Shown: positions 9,715-17,975 of the stretch, piece by piece
How the letters are laid out: each line of letters opens with the position of its first letter
How positions within the stretch are numbered: position 1 is the stretch's first letter
NCBI GenBank assembly: GCA_963422285.2
Contig: CAXXJO010000001.1
Location: forward strand, 744,001 to 808,000
DNA: 64,000 nucleotides
Direction of reading: 5' to 3'
Source: VXYL01 sp963422285
Lineage (GTDB): Bacteria; Pseudomonadota; Gammaproteobacteria; Pseudomonadales; Azotimanducaceae
Notes under the pieces: generated by a model
Told to the model about the DNA's origin: nothing
What the model saw: only the letters and a program-made list of their open reading frames with translations
The model's database searches: none
Position numbers and translations under genes: made by a program

Positions 9715-10383
9715 TCAGTCATCGGCAAGGATGTCGCCGTCGAAGGCGTCCACCGTGGCGAACTTGGCCACGGGCTTTCGCGTCAGCCGGGTCAGCTGCC
9801 GAACCGGCTGGCCGATGGGCAGCATGGCGGCGACGGCGTGGCGATCCGGGATGCCGAACAGCGCCTTCACCTGCGCCTCCTCGGCAGCGAGGAAAGTGGT
9901 CAGCGTACCGCCAAGCCCTTCGTTGCGAGCTGCGAGCAGGATGTTCCAGACGAACGGATAGATGGACGCCCCGGAGATGACGCCGATGCGCGGCAGGTGC
10001 TGATCCATGGACGCCACCACCAAGAGATCCACGGTGACCAGCAGCAGTGCCGGAGCGTGGATCAGCCGATCGATGTGGCCGGGCGGAATGATTGTCGCGT
10101 CGATATCCGACTGCTCGACATTCGCCGGTTCGACGGTGTTCCAGGGATTTGCGCCAACCTTCACTTCCGCCAAGTAGCGCCGGTAGGCGGGTTCGATCAG
10201 CGGCCCCAAGGCTGTGCGCTTGGCCAAGTCGCGCACGACGATCACGTGCCATCCTTGGCGGTTGCCGCCGCTAGGAGCGAAGCGGGCGTTGTCCAGGATG
10301 CGATGCAGGGTCGCGTCCGGCACCGGCTCGACGGTAAACTCCCGCGCCGCGAAGGTGGTGCGCATGATTTCGTAGCATTCCAC
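9715..10383 (-). CDS. Nitroreductase-family FMN-dependent oxidoreductase
   Basis: This 222-residue protein has the nitroreductase fold: an N-terminal TTFAAREFTVEPVPDATL segment, the FMN-binding RFAPSGGNRQGWHVIVVRD motif, and the C-terminal NEGLGGTLTTF and LPIGQPVRQLTRLTRKP. Members reduce nitro-, quinone or enone groups with NAD(P)H. It begins at ATG 10383 and is alone on its strand, with 163 bases separating it from the broken PPOX gene. Confidence 0.9.
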   Translation of the reverse strand: MECYEIMRTTFAAREFTVEPVPDATLHRILDNARFAPSGGNRQGWHVIVVRDLAKRTALGPLIEPAYRRYLAEVKVGANPWNTVEPANVEQSDIDATIIPPGHIDRLIHAPALLLVTVDLLVVASMDQHLPRIGVISGASIYPFVWNILLAARNEGLGGTLTTFLAAEEAQVKALFGIPDRHAVAAMLPIGQPVRQLTRLTRKPVAKFATVDAFDGDILADD

Positions 10384-10560
10384 CAGTCAAACCCCCATGT
10401 CGATCCCGATCAAAGAGGGAGTCATCGTCGCACTCGGGACCTTTCGCTGCAAGCAGACGCATGCGGTATCGTTTACAGTGCCATGCAAGGTGGTTCCGGT
10501 TTGAACCCGCCCATCACCTGAGAGTCAGCTGTACTGTGGCTTGGGCAAGGAGAACAAGAC

Positions 10561-11670
10561 ATGGCTTGGAAGCCCCCGAAATACCGCCATCCCGATTTCA
10601 AGACAGCACCCCTTGCGAACTCTCCCGCTATCGTTCTCGCGTCCGCGCCCGATGATGGCGTCGCGCCGGCGAACTTCCACGCCACTTCCAACCATCCGGA
10701 ATACGTCCATTTGGGAAACGGCAAGTGGACGCTGGTGCCGGAAAGCCGCATGGACTGCGTCTTGGTGGTGCGCGACGAGACCGTGGAAGCGGTGGAGGCG
10801 AGGCGGCTGCGCAAGGGCGATCCGGTAGTGGTGGGGAGGACGGAGGACGGGGAGGAAGGCATCTTCGTCCACATCGCCGGGTTCGGCACCGGCCCCGGCC
10901 CCAGCGTGGACAAGTTCTCCTTTCGCGTACGCGGCACCCGGGAAACGCCCTTCTCGCGGAGCTACGACGATCTGTACCGGCTGCTGCGCCACGATCGGCA
11001 GCACGGCTGCATCGTGTGGGTGCTGGGGCCGGCTGTCGCCTTCGACAAAGACTCCCGAGATGCCATGCAGGGGCTGATCGAGGCCGGCTACTGCCATGCG
11101 CTGCTGGCCGGCAACGCCTTGGCCACCCACGACTTGGAGGCGGGACGGTATCGCACCGGGCTAGGGCAGGACATCTACACCCAGGCGCTGCGGCCGGCCG
11201 GGCACTACAACCATCTGGACATCCTCAACGAGGTGCGTCGGGCAGGTTCCATCGCCGCCGCCCTCGGCACCCTGGAAATCTCCGACGGCATCATCTACGC
11301 CTGCGAAAAACGCGGCGTACCCTATCTGCTGGCAGGCTCCATCCGCGACGACGGCCCCTTGCCGGAGATCGTCGCCGACGCCTGCCAGGCCCAGGACCGA
11401 ATGCGGGTCTACGCCCGCAAGGCGACGACGGTGCTGTGCTTGGCGACGCAGCTGCATTCCATCGCCTTCGGCAACATGACGCCGGGCTACCGAATCATGG
11501 CGGATGGAACCGTGCGGCCGGTGTACTTCCACGTCATCGACATGTCCGAGTTTTCCGCCGACAAGCTGGCGAATCGCGGCTCCGCCCAAGCGGTGGCGAT
11601 TCTCACCAACGCCCAGGATTTCATCATCAACCTTCGCAACAATCTGGTCACACCCCGGTCTACTTCCTGA
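10561..11670 (+). CDS. Ornithine cyclodeaminase, archaeal type (LOR/SDH-like)
   Basis: This 369-residue protein matches the archaeal-type ornithine cyclodeaminase / LOR-SDH conserved family rather than the mu-crystallin type. Visible family motifs are LLAGNALATHDLEAG (about 180-194), HYNHLDILNEVRRAGSIAAAL, LLAGSIRDDGPLPEI (about 255-270), ARKATTVLCLATQLHSIAFGN and a C-terminal VAILTNAQDFIINLRNNL. The family converts L-ornithine to L-proline and ammonia with bound NAD. The next gene is an arginase starting 3 bases after this stop, so the pair would turn arginine into proline plus urea. GCAAGGAGAACAAG just upstream supplies a ribosome binding site. Confidence 0.85.
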   Translation: MAWKPPKYRHPDFKTAPLANSPAIVLASAPDDGVAPANFHATSNHPEYVHLGNGKWTLVPESRMDCVLVVRDETVEAVEARRLRKGDPVVVGRTEDGEEGIFVHIAGFGTGPGPSVDKFSFRVRGTRETPFSRSYDDLYRLLRHDRQHGCIVWVLGPAVAFDKDSRDAMQGLIEAGYCHALLAGNALATHDLEAGRYRTGLGQDIYTQALRPAGHYNHLDILNEVRRAGSIAAALGTLEISDGIIYACEKRGVPYLLAGSIRDDGPLPEIVADACQAQDRMRVYARKATTVLCLATQLHSIAFGNMTPGYRIMADGTVRPVYFHVIDMSEFSADKLANRGSAQAVAILTNAQDFIINLRNNLVTPRSTS

Positions 11671-11672
11671 AG

Positions 11673-12560
11673 ATGAAAAACCGCATTCGCATCATCGGCG
11701 TACCTATGGATCTGGGCCAGTCCCATCGGGGCGTGGACATGGGTCCGAGCGCCATCCGCTACGAAGCCTTGGGGGACCGGCTTCGCCGACTCGGATGCCA
11801 GGTGGAAGATCGGGGCAACGTGCCGGTACCAGTGGGGGATGCCGTGGAGCGGGGCGAGCACAACTACCTCTCGATCATCGCGGAAACCTGCCAATCCACC
11901 TATCAAGCCGCGAAGAAAGCGGTCGCGGAAGACTGGCAGCCCATCTTCCTCGGCGGCGACCACTCCATTGCCATTGGAACCATCGGCGGCATCACGGCCG
12001 AGCGAGACGTCAGCGTGCTCTGGATCGACGCCCACGGCGACTGCAATACGCCGGAGACGTCCGCCTCCGGCAACATCCACGGCATGCCGCTGGCGGTGCT
12101 GATGGGCCAGGGGTTCGAAGAGCTGGTGGCGGTGGGCCGGCCCGGCGCCAAACTCGATGCGGGCGACGTGGCGCTCATCGGCCTTCGCGATCTCGACGCG
12201 GAGGAACGCCGGATGCTCAGACAAAGCGGCATCGCCGCGTTCACCATGCGGGATGTGGACGAGCAGGGCATGGCCGGGGTCGTGCGGCAAGCGCTGCATC
12301 GCTTGGACAGCAAGGACGGCATCCATGTAAGCCTGGACGTGGATGCGCTGGATCCAGTGGAAGCGCCGGGAGTGGGGACGCCTGTGCGGGGCGGGTTGAC
12401 CTACCGAGAGGCCCATCTGATGATGGAAATACTGGCCGATACCCGCGCCGTCACCTCGCTGGATATCGTGGAAGTGAATCCCATCCTGGATCAAGGCAAC
12501 CGTACCGCGAAGATCGCCGTGGAGCTGGCGGTGTCGCTGTTCGGCAAGAGCATTCTGTGA
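11673..12560 (+). CDS. rocF: Arginase
   Basis: This 295-residue ureohydrolase cleaves arginine to ornithine and urea. The binuclear manganese ligands are visible in GGDHSIAIG (about residue 93), WIDAHGDCNT (about 118) and SLDVDALDP (about 219), and VDMGPSAIRY is typical of the arginase subgroup. ATG 11673 follows the ornithine cyclodeaminase stop by two bases, so the two are an operon. Agmatinase or formimidoglutamase activity is less likely given the RocF-type motifs. Confidence 0.93.
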   Translation: MKNRIRIIGVPMDLGQSHRGVDMGPSAIRYEALGDRLRRLGCQVEDRGNVPVPVGDAVERGEHNYLSIIAETCQSTYQAAKKAVAEDWQPIFLGGDHSIAIGTIGGITAERDVSVLWIDAHGDCNTPETSASGNIHGMPLAVLMGQGFEELVAVGRPGAKLDAGDVALIGLRDLDAEERRMLRQSGIAAFTMRDVDEQGMAGVVRQALHRLDSKDGIHVSLDVDALDPVEAPGVGTPVRGGLTYREAHLMMEILADTRAVTSLDIVEVNPILDQGNRTAKIAVELAVSLFGKSIL

Positions 12561-12958
12561 CGGCCAGGCGAACCACCGGGTCCCTGGTACGTGCAAAGCG
12601 TCCGAGTCCCGCCACCCGTGCAGCACCGCCCCGCCTGCTCCCGGGCGACGCGGATCAGGCCGCCTTGTTCGGCACCGCCATCGGCTCCTGATCGGGATGC
12701 AGCACGTCCAAACGATCTGCCGGCGCTGTTCGAGAACATCTACCTGCGCCTGACCACCTTTCCCGACGGCACCCGCTGCGAACTCGTGCCGGGCGTCGAC
12801 TATCTGCTCCAGCCAAGCCCGCCGAATCGCAGACCAATAGCTCGGCAGTCAACAGCAGGCCAGGCACCGGCCGGAAACCGAACCGTTTCGCAAGGAACTC
12901 GAGCAGGTCGAAATACGAGGCTTGCCGCCGACGATCAAGCCACGATGCCGTCAATGCC
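12561..12958. other. Intergenic stretch without a supported gene
   Basis: About 400 bases between the arginase stop and the convergent Ddn-like gene. A plus-strand frame near 12715-12815 reads NDLPALFENIYLRLTTFPDG, which looks protein-like but belongs to no family I recognise and has no start. It may be a gene relic. Confidence 0.4.
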
Positions 12959-13423
12959 CTAGTCCCTCGGCGCAGCGAGCGTGAAAACGACCAGGACGTC
13001 TCTCGCCACCGCCCGCTGGAAATGCTCCGGAGACGGCGCCGCACCACGCCGAACCGCGATGCCATGGTAGGCCGCATCGCTGGGATAGGCGGCCAGCATC
13101 CGGCGCAGCGCGGCTTCCTTGCGTTCGGCATCGTCGGGCAGCGCATGGGCGATAGCGGCGACTCGCCGACCCGCGAGCTGCAATTCCACCGGCACGGGTT
13201 TGCGGAAGTTGGGCCACCAGCCAGTCTCCCGCCCCGTCAGGCAGATCACGGCGGCGTCGTCTTGGCGCAGATAGCGTAGCGGCGTCGAGCGGCGTCGGCC
13301 GCTCTTGGCACCGGTGAAGTAGAGCACCAGGAGGCTGCCGCTCAGCATGCCGTGCAGCGGCGAGTTCAGCAGCGCCCGCATGACGCGGTTGATGAGCGGA
13401 AAAAACGGTTCGGGAATGCGCAT
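12959..13423 (-). CDS. Ddn-like (deazaflavin-dependent nitroreductase family) protein
   Basis: The 154-residue protein resembles the split-barrel family that includes mycobacterial Ddn: a hydrophobic N-terminal segment, then SLLVLYFTGAKSGRRRSTPL, and GWWPNFRKPVPVELQLAGR. Ddn itself uses F420H2, but many homologues bind other flavins or have no known cofactor, so F420 use is only a possibility. ATG 13423 gives the conserved MRIPEPFFPLINRVMRALL start. It ends convergent to the arginase operon and lies just downstream of pntB, 22 bases after its stop. Confidence 0.75.
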   Translation of the reverse strand: MRIPEPFFPLINRVMRALLNSPLHGMLSGSLLVLYFTGAKSGRRRSTPLRYLRQDDAAVICLTGRETGWWPNFRKPVPVELQLAGRRVAAIAHALPDDAERKEAALRRMLAAYPSDAAYHGIAVRRGAAPSPEHFQRAVARDVLVVFTLAAPRD

Positions 13424-13445
13424 GACGCTTGCCGAGCGACGGCGG

Positions 13446-14819
13446 TCAGCCCTTGAGACTGGCAATCAGGGCCGAGATGGATGCCTTGGCGTCGCCGAAC
13501 AGCATGCGCGTGTTGGCACCGAAGAACAGCGGGTTGTCCACCCCGGCGAAGCCCGACGCCATGGAGCGCTTGAGCACGAACACCGTGTGCGCCCGGTCGA
13601 CGTTGACGATCGGCATGCCGTAGATGGGGCTTCCCTCGTCGTCCCGCGCCGACGGATTGACCACGTCGTTGGCCCCGATGACCACCGCCACGTCGATATT
13701 GGCCATGCGGGGGTTGATGTCGTCCATTTCGATGAGCTGATCGTAGGGCACGTTGGCTTCCGCCAGCAGGACGTTCATATGGCCCGGCATGCGCCCGGCG
13801 ACGGGATGGATGGCGTAGGTCACCTCGCAGCCGTTCTCTTCGAGCAGCTCGCCAAGCTCCTGCACCACATGCTGGGCCTGGGCCACCGCCATGCCGTAGC
13901 CCGGCACGAAGGCGACCGCGCTGGCGGCTTCCAGAATCAAGCTGGCGTCTTCGGCGTCGATGGGCTTCACCTCGCCTTCCACCTTGGCGCCGGACTTGGC
14001 CACGCCGAAGCCGCTGAACAGCACGTTCGCCAGGGAACGGTTCATGGCCTTGCACATGATGTTGGTGAGAATGATGCCGGCGGCGCCAACCAGGGAACCG
14101 GAGACGATGAGCACGTTGTTGTTGATGGCGAACCCGGCGGCGCAGGCGGCGAGGCCGGAATAGCTGTTGAGCAGCGAAATCACCACTGGCATGTCGGCGC
14201 CGCCGATGGGGACTACCGCTAGCACGCCGAGCACGAAGGCCAGCACCAAGACGGCGACGAAGAACGGGGAATCCGGCACCGGATCCAGCACGAAGAGCAC
14301 TCCGCAGACCACGAGTGCGACGAGCAAGGCGCTGTTGACGATGCGCTGGCCAGCGAACAGCGCCGCGCCGCTCGGCACGATTTCGGCCAGCTTCCCCCAG
14401 GCCACGAGGCTGCCGGAGAACGTCATGCCGCCGATCATCACCGAGAGCAGGATGGTGGCGCTGGTGAACGTCGTCACCATGCCCCCATCGACAGTGCCGA
14501 ACAGCGCCGCCCAGCCCACCAGCAAGCTGGCGATGCCGCCGGAGCCGTTGAACAGCGCCACCATCTCCGGCATGGCCGTCATGGCGACCAGACGCGAGGC
14601 CAGCGCCCCGACCACCGCGCCGGCCGCGACGGCGACGGCGATCCAATGGAACTCCAGAATGCCTCTGGATAGCAAAGTCACGACCACGGCGATGAGCATG
14701 CCCACCGCGGACAGCGCGTTGCCACGCCGTGCCGTGGCCGGGGAGCCGAGCATCTTCAGGCCGAAAACGAACAGCACCGCCGCGACGAGATAGGCGAGGT
14801 TGACGGCTAGGGAGGTCAT
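13446..14819 (-). CDS. pntB: NAD(P) transhydrogenase subunit beta
   Basis: PntB provides the membrane domain dII and the NADP(H)-binding domain dIII of the proton-translocating transhydrogenase, which makes NADPH from NADH at the expense of the proton gradient. The 457-residue protein has about nine membrane segments, then the dIII motifs VPGYGMAVAQAQH, HPVAGRMPGHMNVLLAEA, GANDVVNPSARDD and VFVLKRSMASGFAGVDNPLF. Its ATG at 14819 overlaps the pntA2 stop by four bases, so the subunits are translationally coupled. Confidence 0.97.
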   Translation of the reverse strand: MTSLAVNLAYLVAAVLFVFGLKMLGSPATARRGNALSAVGMLIAVVVTLLSRGILEFHWIAVAVAAGAVVGALASRLVAMTAMPEMVALFNGSGGIASLLVGWAALFGTVDGGMVTTFTSATILLSVMIGGMTFSGSLVAWGKLAEIVPSGAALFAGQRIVNSALLVALVVCGVLFVLDPVPDSPFFVAVLVLAFVLGVLAVVPIGGADMPVVISLLNSYSGLAACAAGFAINNNVLIVSGSLVGAAGIILTNIMCKAMNRSLANVLFSGFGVAKSGAKVEGEVKPIDAEDASLILEAASAVAFVPGYGMAVAQAQHVVQELGELLEENGCEVTYAIHPVAGRMPGHMNVLLAEANVPYDQLIEMDDINPRMANIDVAVVIGANDVVNPSARDDEGSPIYGMPIVNVDRAHTVFVLKRSMASGFAGVDNPLFFGANTRMLFGDAKASISALIASLKG

Positions 14820-15211
14820 TTATCTGGTTTCTTCAAGGGGGGACTTCCCCCCTTGGCCCCCCGCGCTGGCTCATCGCCAGCGGCGCTTCGCGGTGTGGAG
14901 CTGGGAATCAAGGGCGGGGCTGAGTCGGGGCGCTTGCGAAACATGCCGAGCATTCGGTCGGTAACCAAGTAGCCGCCGACGACATTGATCGTGGCGAAGA
15001 ACACCGCCAGCGCGCCGAGCAGGGTGGCGAGCCAGCTCGGCCCGCCGGCGCCGGCGGCGAGCAGGGCACCGACGATGGCGATGCCGGAGATGGCATTGGC
15101 GCCGGACATGAGCGGCGTGTGCAGAGTCGCTGGCACCTTCGAGATCAGCTCGAAGCCGAGGAAGATCGACAGCACCAGGATGAAGGCGAGATAGACAGGT
15201 ACCAGTTCCAC
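14816..15211 (-). CDS. pntA2: NAD(P) transhydrogenase subunit alpha, membrane part (PntA2)
   Basis: This 131-residue protein is the separate membrane part of the alpha subunit, with three to four helices: VYLAFILVLSIFLGFELISK, TPLMSGANAISGIAIVGAL and FFATINVVGGYLVTDRMLGMF. The last 30 or so residues (after RKRPDSAPP) are a Pro/Ser/Gly/Lys-rich tail not expected in the family. The DNA for this tail includes a strong G-C hairpin close to the pntB start. The split into A1, A2 and B genes is known in many alphaproteobacteria and some other lineages. Confidence 0.93.
   Translation of the reverse strand: MELVPVYLAFILVLSIFLGFELISKVPATLHTPLMSGANAISGIAIVGALLAAGAGGPSWLATLLGALAVFFATINVVGGYLVTDRMLGMFRKRPDSAPPLIPSSTPRSAAGDEPARGAKGGSPPLKKPDK
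14834..14855. promoter_or_regulatory. Perfect hairpin at the pntA2-pntB junction
   Basis: CAAGGGGGG (14834-14842) and CCCCCCTTG (14847-14855) form a 9-bp stem with a 4-base loop. It lies within the last codons of pntA2 and 15-36 bases before the pntB start. It could affect translation of pntB or mRNA stability, or be a repeat element captured in the coding sequence. Confidence 0.45.
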
Positions 15212-15224
15212 TAGCCAGCTCCGC

Positions 15225-16352
15225 CTACAGGTTCTTCACGGTTTCGTTGACAATGGCACCGTCTCGGGTCAGTACGCAGCCGGCGACGATGTCGTCGTCG
15301 GGGTCCAGCGCGAAGCGGCCGTTCTCGGCATCCCAGAACTCGTCGATGAGGTGGGTGAGGTTGGCGGAGTACATCTCGCTGGCGTTGGTGGCCACCTCGG
15401 ACGGCAGGTTGCCAAGGCCGATCACCTTGACGCCGTCGATGTCCACGATTTCATTCAGCACCGAATCCTCCACGTTGCCGCCGGACTCCACTGCCATGTC
15501 CACCACCACGCTGCCGCGCCGCATGGCGGCCACCATGTCCCGGCTGACGATCTTCGGCGCTGGGCGGCCGAACACCTGGGCCGTGGTAATCGCCACATCG
15601 GAGCGGGCGATGATCTTCTTCATGCCCTGACGCTGCAGTTCGATCTGCTCGGCGGTCAGTTCGCGGGCGTAGCCCTGGGCCGTCTGCCCCGCTTCGCCGA
15701 TGTCGATGGCGGCGAACTTGGCGCCCAGCGACTGCACTTGCTCGGCCACTGCTGGGCGGGTGTCGAACGCCTCGACCCGGGCACCGAGGCGCTTCGCCGT
15801 GGCGATGGCCTGCAAGCCGGCCACCCCGGCACCGATCACGAACACCCGAGCCGGCGGGAGGGTGCCGGCTGGCGTCATCATCATGGGGAAGATGCGCGGG
15901 CAGTGCGCCGCCGCCAGAATCACCGTCACGTAGCCGGCCAAGTTGGCCTGGGAGGACAGCGCATCCATTTTCTGGGCCCGCGTCGTGCGCGGCACCATCT
16001 CCATGGAGATCGCGGTGACACCGCGTTGGGCGAGCCTCTCCACCAGCGCCTTGTCGTTGAACGGATCCAGAAAGCTGACGTGCAGGGTGCCCGCTAGCAG
16101 CAGGTCCACATCCTCGACCTCGGGCTTGCGCACGCGCAGCACCACCTCGGAGGAGACGATGGCCGAAGCGATGTCCGAGACCACGTCCGCCCCCGCCTGC
16201 TGGTACGCTTCGTCGCCTAGCCTCGAGCCAACGCCCAGGCCGGTTTCCACCATGACGTCGAAACCGAGGCTCACCAGCTTCCTGACACTGCCGGGGACGA
16301 GGGCGGCGCGCGACTCGCCGTACCACGTCTCCCTTGGCACGGCGATACGCAT
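15225..16352 (-). CDS. pntA1: NAD(P) transhydrogenase subunit alpha, NAD-binding part (PntA1)
   Basis: This 375-residue soluble part (domain dI) binds NAD(H). It has the N-terminal MRIAVPRETWYGESRAALVP typical of the AlaDH/PNT family, the SSQANLAGY region, the Rossmann motif VIGAGVAGLQAIATAKRLGA followed by FDTRP, and SRDMVAAMRRGSVVVDMAVE. It is the first gene of pntA1-pntA2-pntB; 13 bases separate it from pntA2. AAGGA just before ATG 16352 supports the start. Confidence 0.96.
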   Translation of the reverse strand: MRIAVPRETWYGESRAALVPGSVRKLVSLGFDVMVETGLGVGSRLGDEAYQQAGADVVSDIASAIVSSEVVLRVRKPEVEDVDLLLAGTLHVSFLDPFNDKALVERLAQRGVTAISMEMVPRTTRAQKMDALSSQANLAGYVTVILAAAHCPRIFPMMMTPAGTLPPARVFVIGAGVAGLQAIATAKRLGARVEAFDTRPAVAEQVQSLGAKFAAIDIGEAGQTAQGYARELTAEQIELQRQGMKKIIARSDVAITTAQVFGRPAPKIVSRDMVAAMRRGSVVVDMAVESGGNVEDSVLNEIVDIDGVKVIGLGNLPSEVATNASEMYSANLTHLIDEFWDAENGRFALDPDDDIVAGCVLTRDGAIVNETVKNL

Positions 16353-16600
16353 CCTTGGGGAGAGCCGTTCGATGACGGGCCGTGAAGGATAATCGAAAGC
16401 GGAGGCGGATTACAGCGGACAAGCCGTCAAACGTACGCTTTTCCGACGCTCGCGAGGGCTTCGCCCTGTCCGCCGCTGGCGCATTGCTCCTACAACAGCC
16501 CCATGATCGACCATGCAGACCACCGAACGATGCCGCCGTCCGCCGCAGCCGCTGTCACAGTGGTTCGCACTATGCGGCATGACTACACATAGGCCCCGCG

Positions 16601-17000
16601 GTGACCTTCTACACCGAACCCGAACTTGCCGATCTGCTGGCCTACGGGAATCCCATCGAGTGGAACGCAAGCGTCTCGCCAGCAACCGCAGCGCCATTCG
16701 CCGCAACATCTGCGCCTTCGCCAACGATCTGCCGGGCGCGGGCAGGCCGGCGTGGTCTTCATCGGCATTGAAGACGACGGGCGTTGTGCCAGGATCGAAG
16801 TGGGCGACGAGCTGCTGACGACCCTCGCCAGCCTGCGAGCGGAGGGTTCGATTCAGCCGCTGCCCTCCATGACCGTGGACAAGGTCACGATCAAGGGCTG
16901 CGACTGGGCGGTTGTCCAAGTCGAGCCATCTCCGAGCCCGCCAGTGCGCTACGAGGGTAGGATCTGGATAAAGACCGGGGCCGACCGTTCAACTCGCGTC
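16601..17000 (+). pseudogene. Remnant of an AlbA_2/Schlafen-type ATP-binding protein
   Basis: The first frame from GTG 16601 reads VTFYTEPELADLLAYGNPIEW; the second continues KRLASNRSAIRRNICAFANDLPG; the third continues VVFIGIEDDGRCARIEVGDE, SIQPLPSMTVDKVTIKG and PVRYEGRIWIKTG. Together these make the AlbA_2 (divergent AAA-4) N-terminal domain, a class found in putative transcription regulators and in phage-defence or RNase-linked proteins. At least two frameshifts are needed (near 16662 and 16750), and the C-terminal winged-helix part is missing, so the gene is dead. Confidence 0.75.
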
Positions 17001-17077
17001 CGCGGCTGGCGGCGAACAACACGAGTTGCTGATGCCGCGAGGGGCATGGCAAGCCGCAATCATGGTACTGCGAGCCA

Positions 17078-17344
17078 GTGAAGACGACTGTCGAACTGCC
17101 CGACACCCTGTATCGGCAAGCCAAGGTCGTTGCCACGGCCCGAGGCATGTCCTTGAAACGCTTCTTCGCAGAAGCGCTCGAGGAACAGCTCCGACGCTGC
17201 TCGAGCGAGAACCGCACCGGCAATGCGGGACCTCTATGGATGGCCGGGTTCGGCGCACTGTCCGACCTTTCCAACGAAAACCGCCGCATCCTCGGTATCA
17301 TCGAGCAGGAATTCGAGACAATCGCTCCCGATGGCTTCCCATGA
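17078..17344 (+). CDS. Antitoxin-like protein of a VapBC-type pair
   Basis: The 88-residue protein starts at GTG 17078 with KTTVELPDTLYRQAKVVATA and RGMSLKRFFAEALEEQL, the pattern of ribbon-helix-helix antitoxins that pair with PIN toxins: an N-terminal beta strand for DNA binding followed by two helices. Its stop overlaps the start of the PIN gene (ATGA at 17341), the usual coupled layout. The toxin next to it is broken, so this would be an orphan antitoxin or autorepressor. Confidence 0.75.
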   Translation: MKTTVELPDTLYRQAKVVATARGMSLKRFFAEALEEQLRRCSSENRTGNAGPLWMAGFGALSDLSNENRRILGIIEQEFETIAPDGFP

Positions 17345-17717
17345 TCCTCGGCACCAACGCCTTGTCCGCTTGGGCGGAAGGGCGCGACTATCGAGGCCCC
17401 GCTCCGATCCGCTGATCGACTGGTCGTGCCGAGCGTGGTTCTCGGCGAATACTGTTTCGGTATCCGGCAATCGCGTTGCCGCAGCCGCTATGAGGAGTGG
17501 CTTGCCCGATATCCGCCCCTGGTCGAAAATCGCAGCCGTCGCCTCATCGACAGCGGTTGCGTACGCTGATATCCGGCTGGAATTGAAACGGCTTGGCGCT
17601 CCCATACCGCCAAATGACCTCTGGATCGCAGCGCTCGCCCGCCAGCACGCTCTCTCGGTACTCAGCGACGACAACCATTTCGATGTCGTCGGCAGCGTGA
17701 AGCGCGTCGCGTTCTGA
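17341..17717 (+). pseudogene. Broken VapC-like PIN-domain toxin
   Basis: ATG 17341 opens MILGTNALSAWAEGRD. Homology then moves to a second frame (DRLVVPSVVLGEYCFGIRQSRCR through ARYPPLVENRSRRLIDSG). A third frame (YADIRLELKRLGAPIPPNDL, WIAALARQHALSVLSDDNHFD) runs to the stop at 17717. PIN nucleases normally begin with hydrophobics followed by an invariant Asp before TN; here the position is Gly, so the first metal-binding acid is also lost. The later acids, in NDLWIAA and SDDNHFD, remain. The toxin is inactive unless several sequencing errors are assumed. Confidence 0.8.
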
Positions 17718-17975
17718 AGATGGGATTTTGGAGATGCCGAAGCGCTCCGGCACTGTGCGGCCCACACCCCCGCAGGAGCAGCGGATGAGCCGGCTTCCCG
17801 TCCGGGCCAGGGGCAGTCGGCCATACGGGGACAGTGGAAGTTGGCGGTCGGCGAGGATCCAGCCTGGACGAATCGTCGACCTGGAGCGGGATGCGGTCGG
17901 ATGCCGGCAATTGCGACTCGATGATCCGTCGGATGCGTGCCGGGCCGTGCGCTGAACGCGATTGGCTCGCAATCG

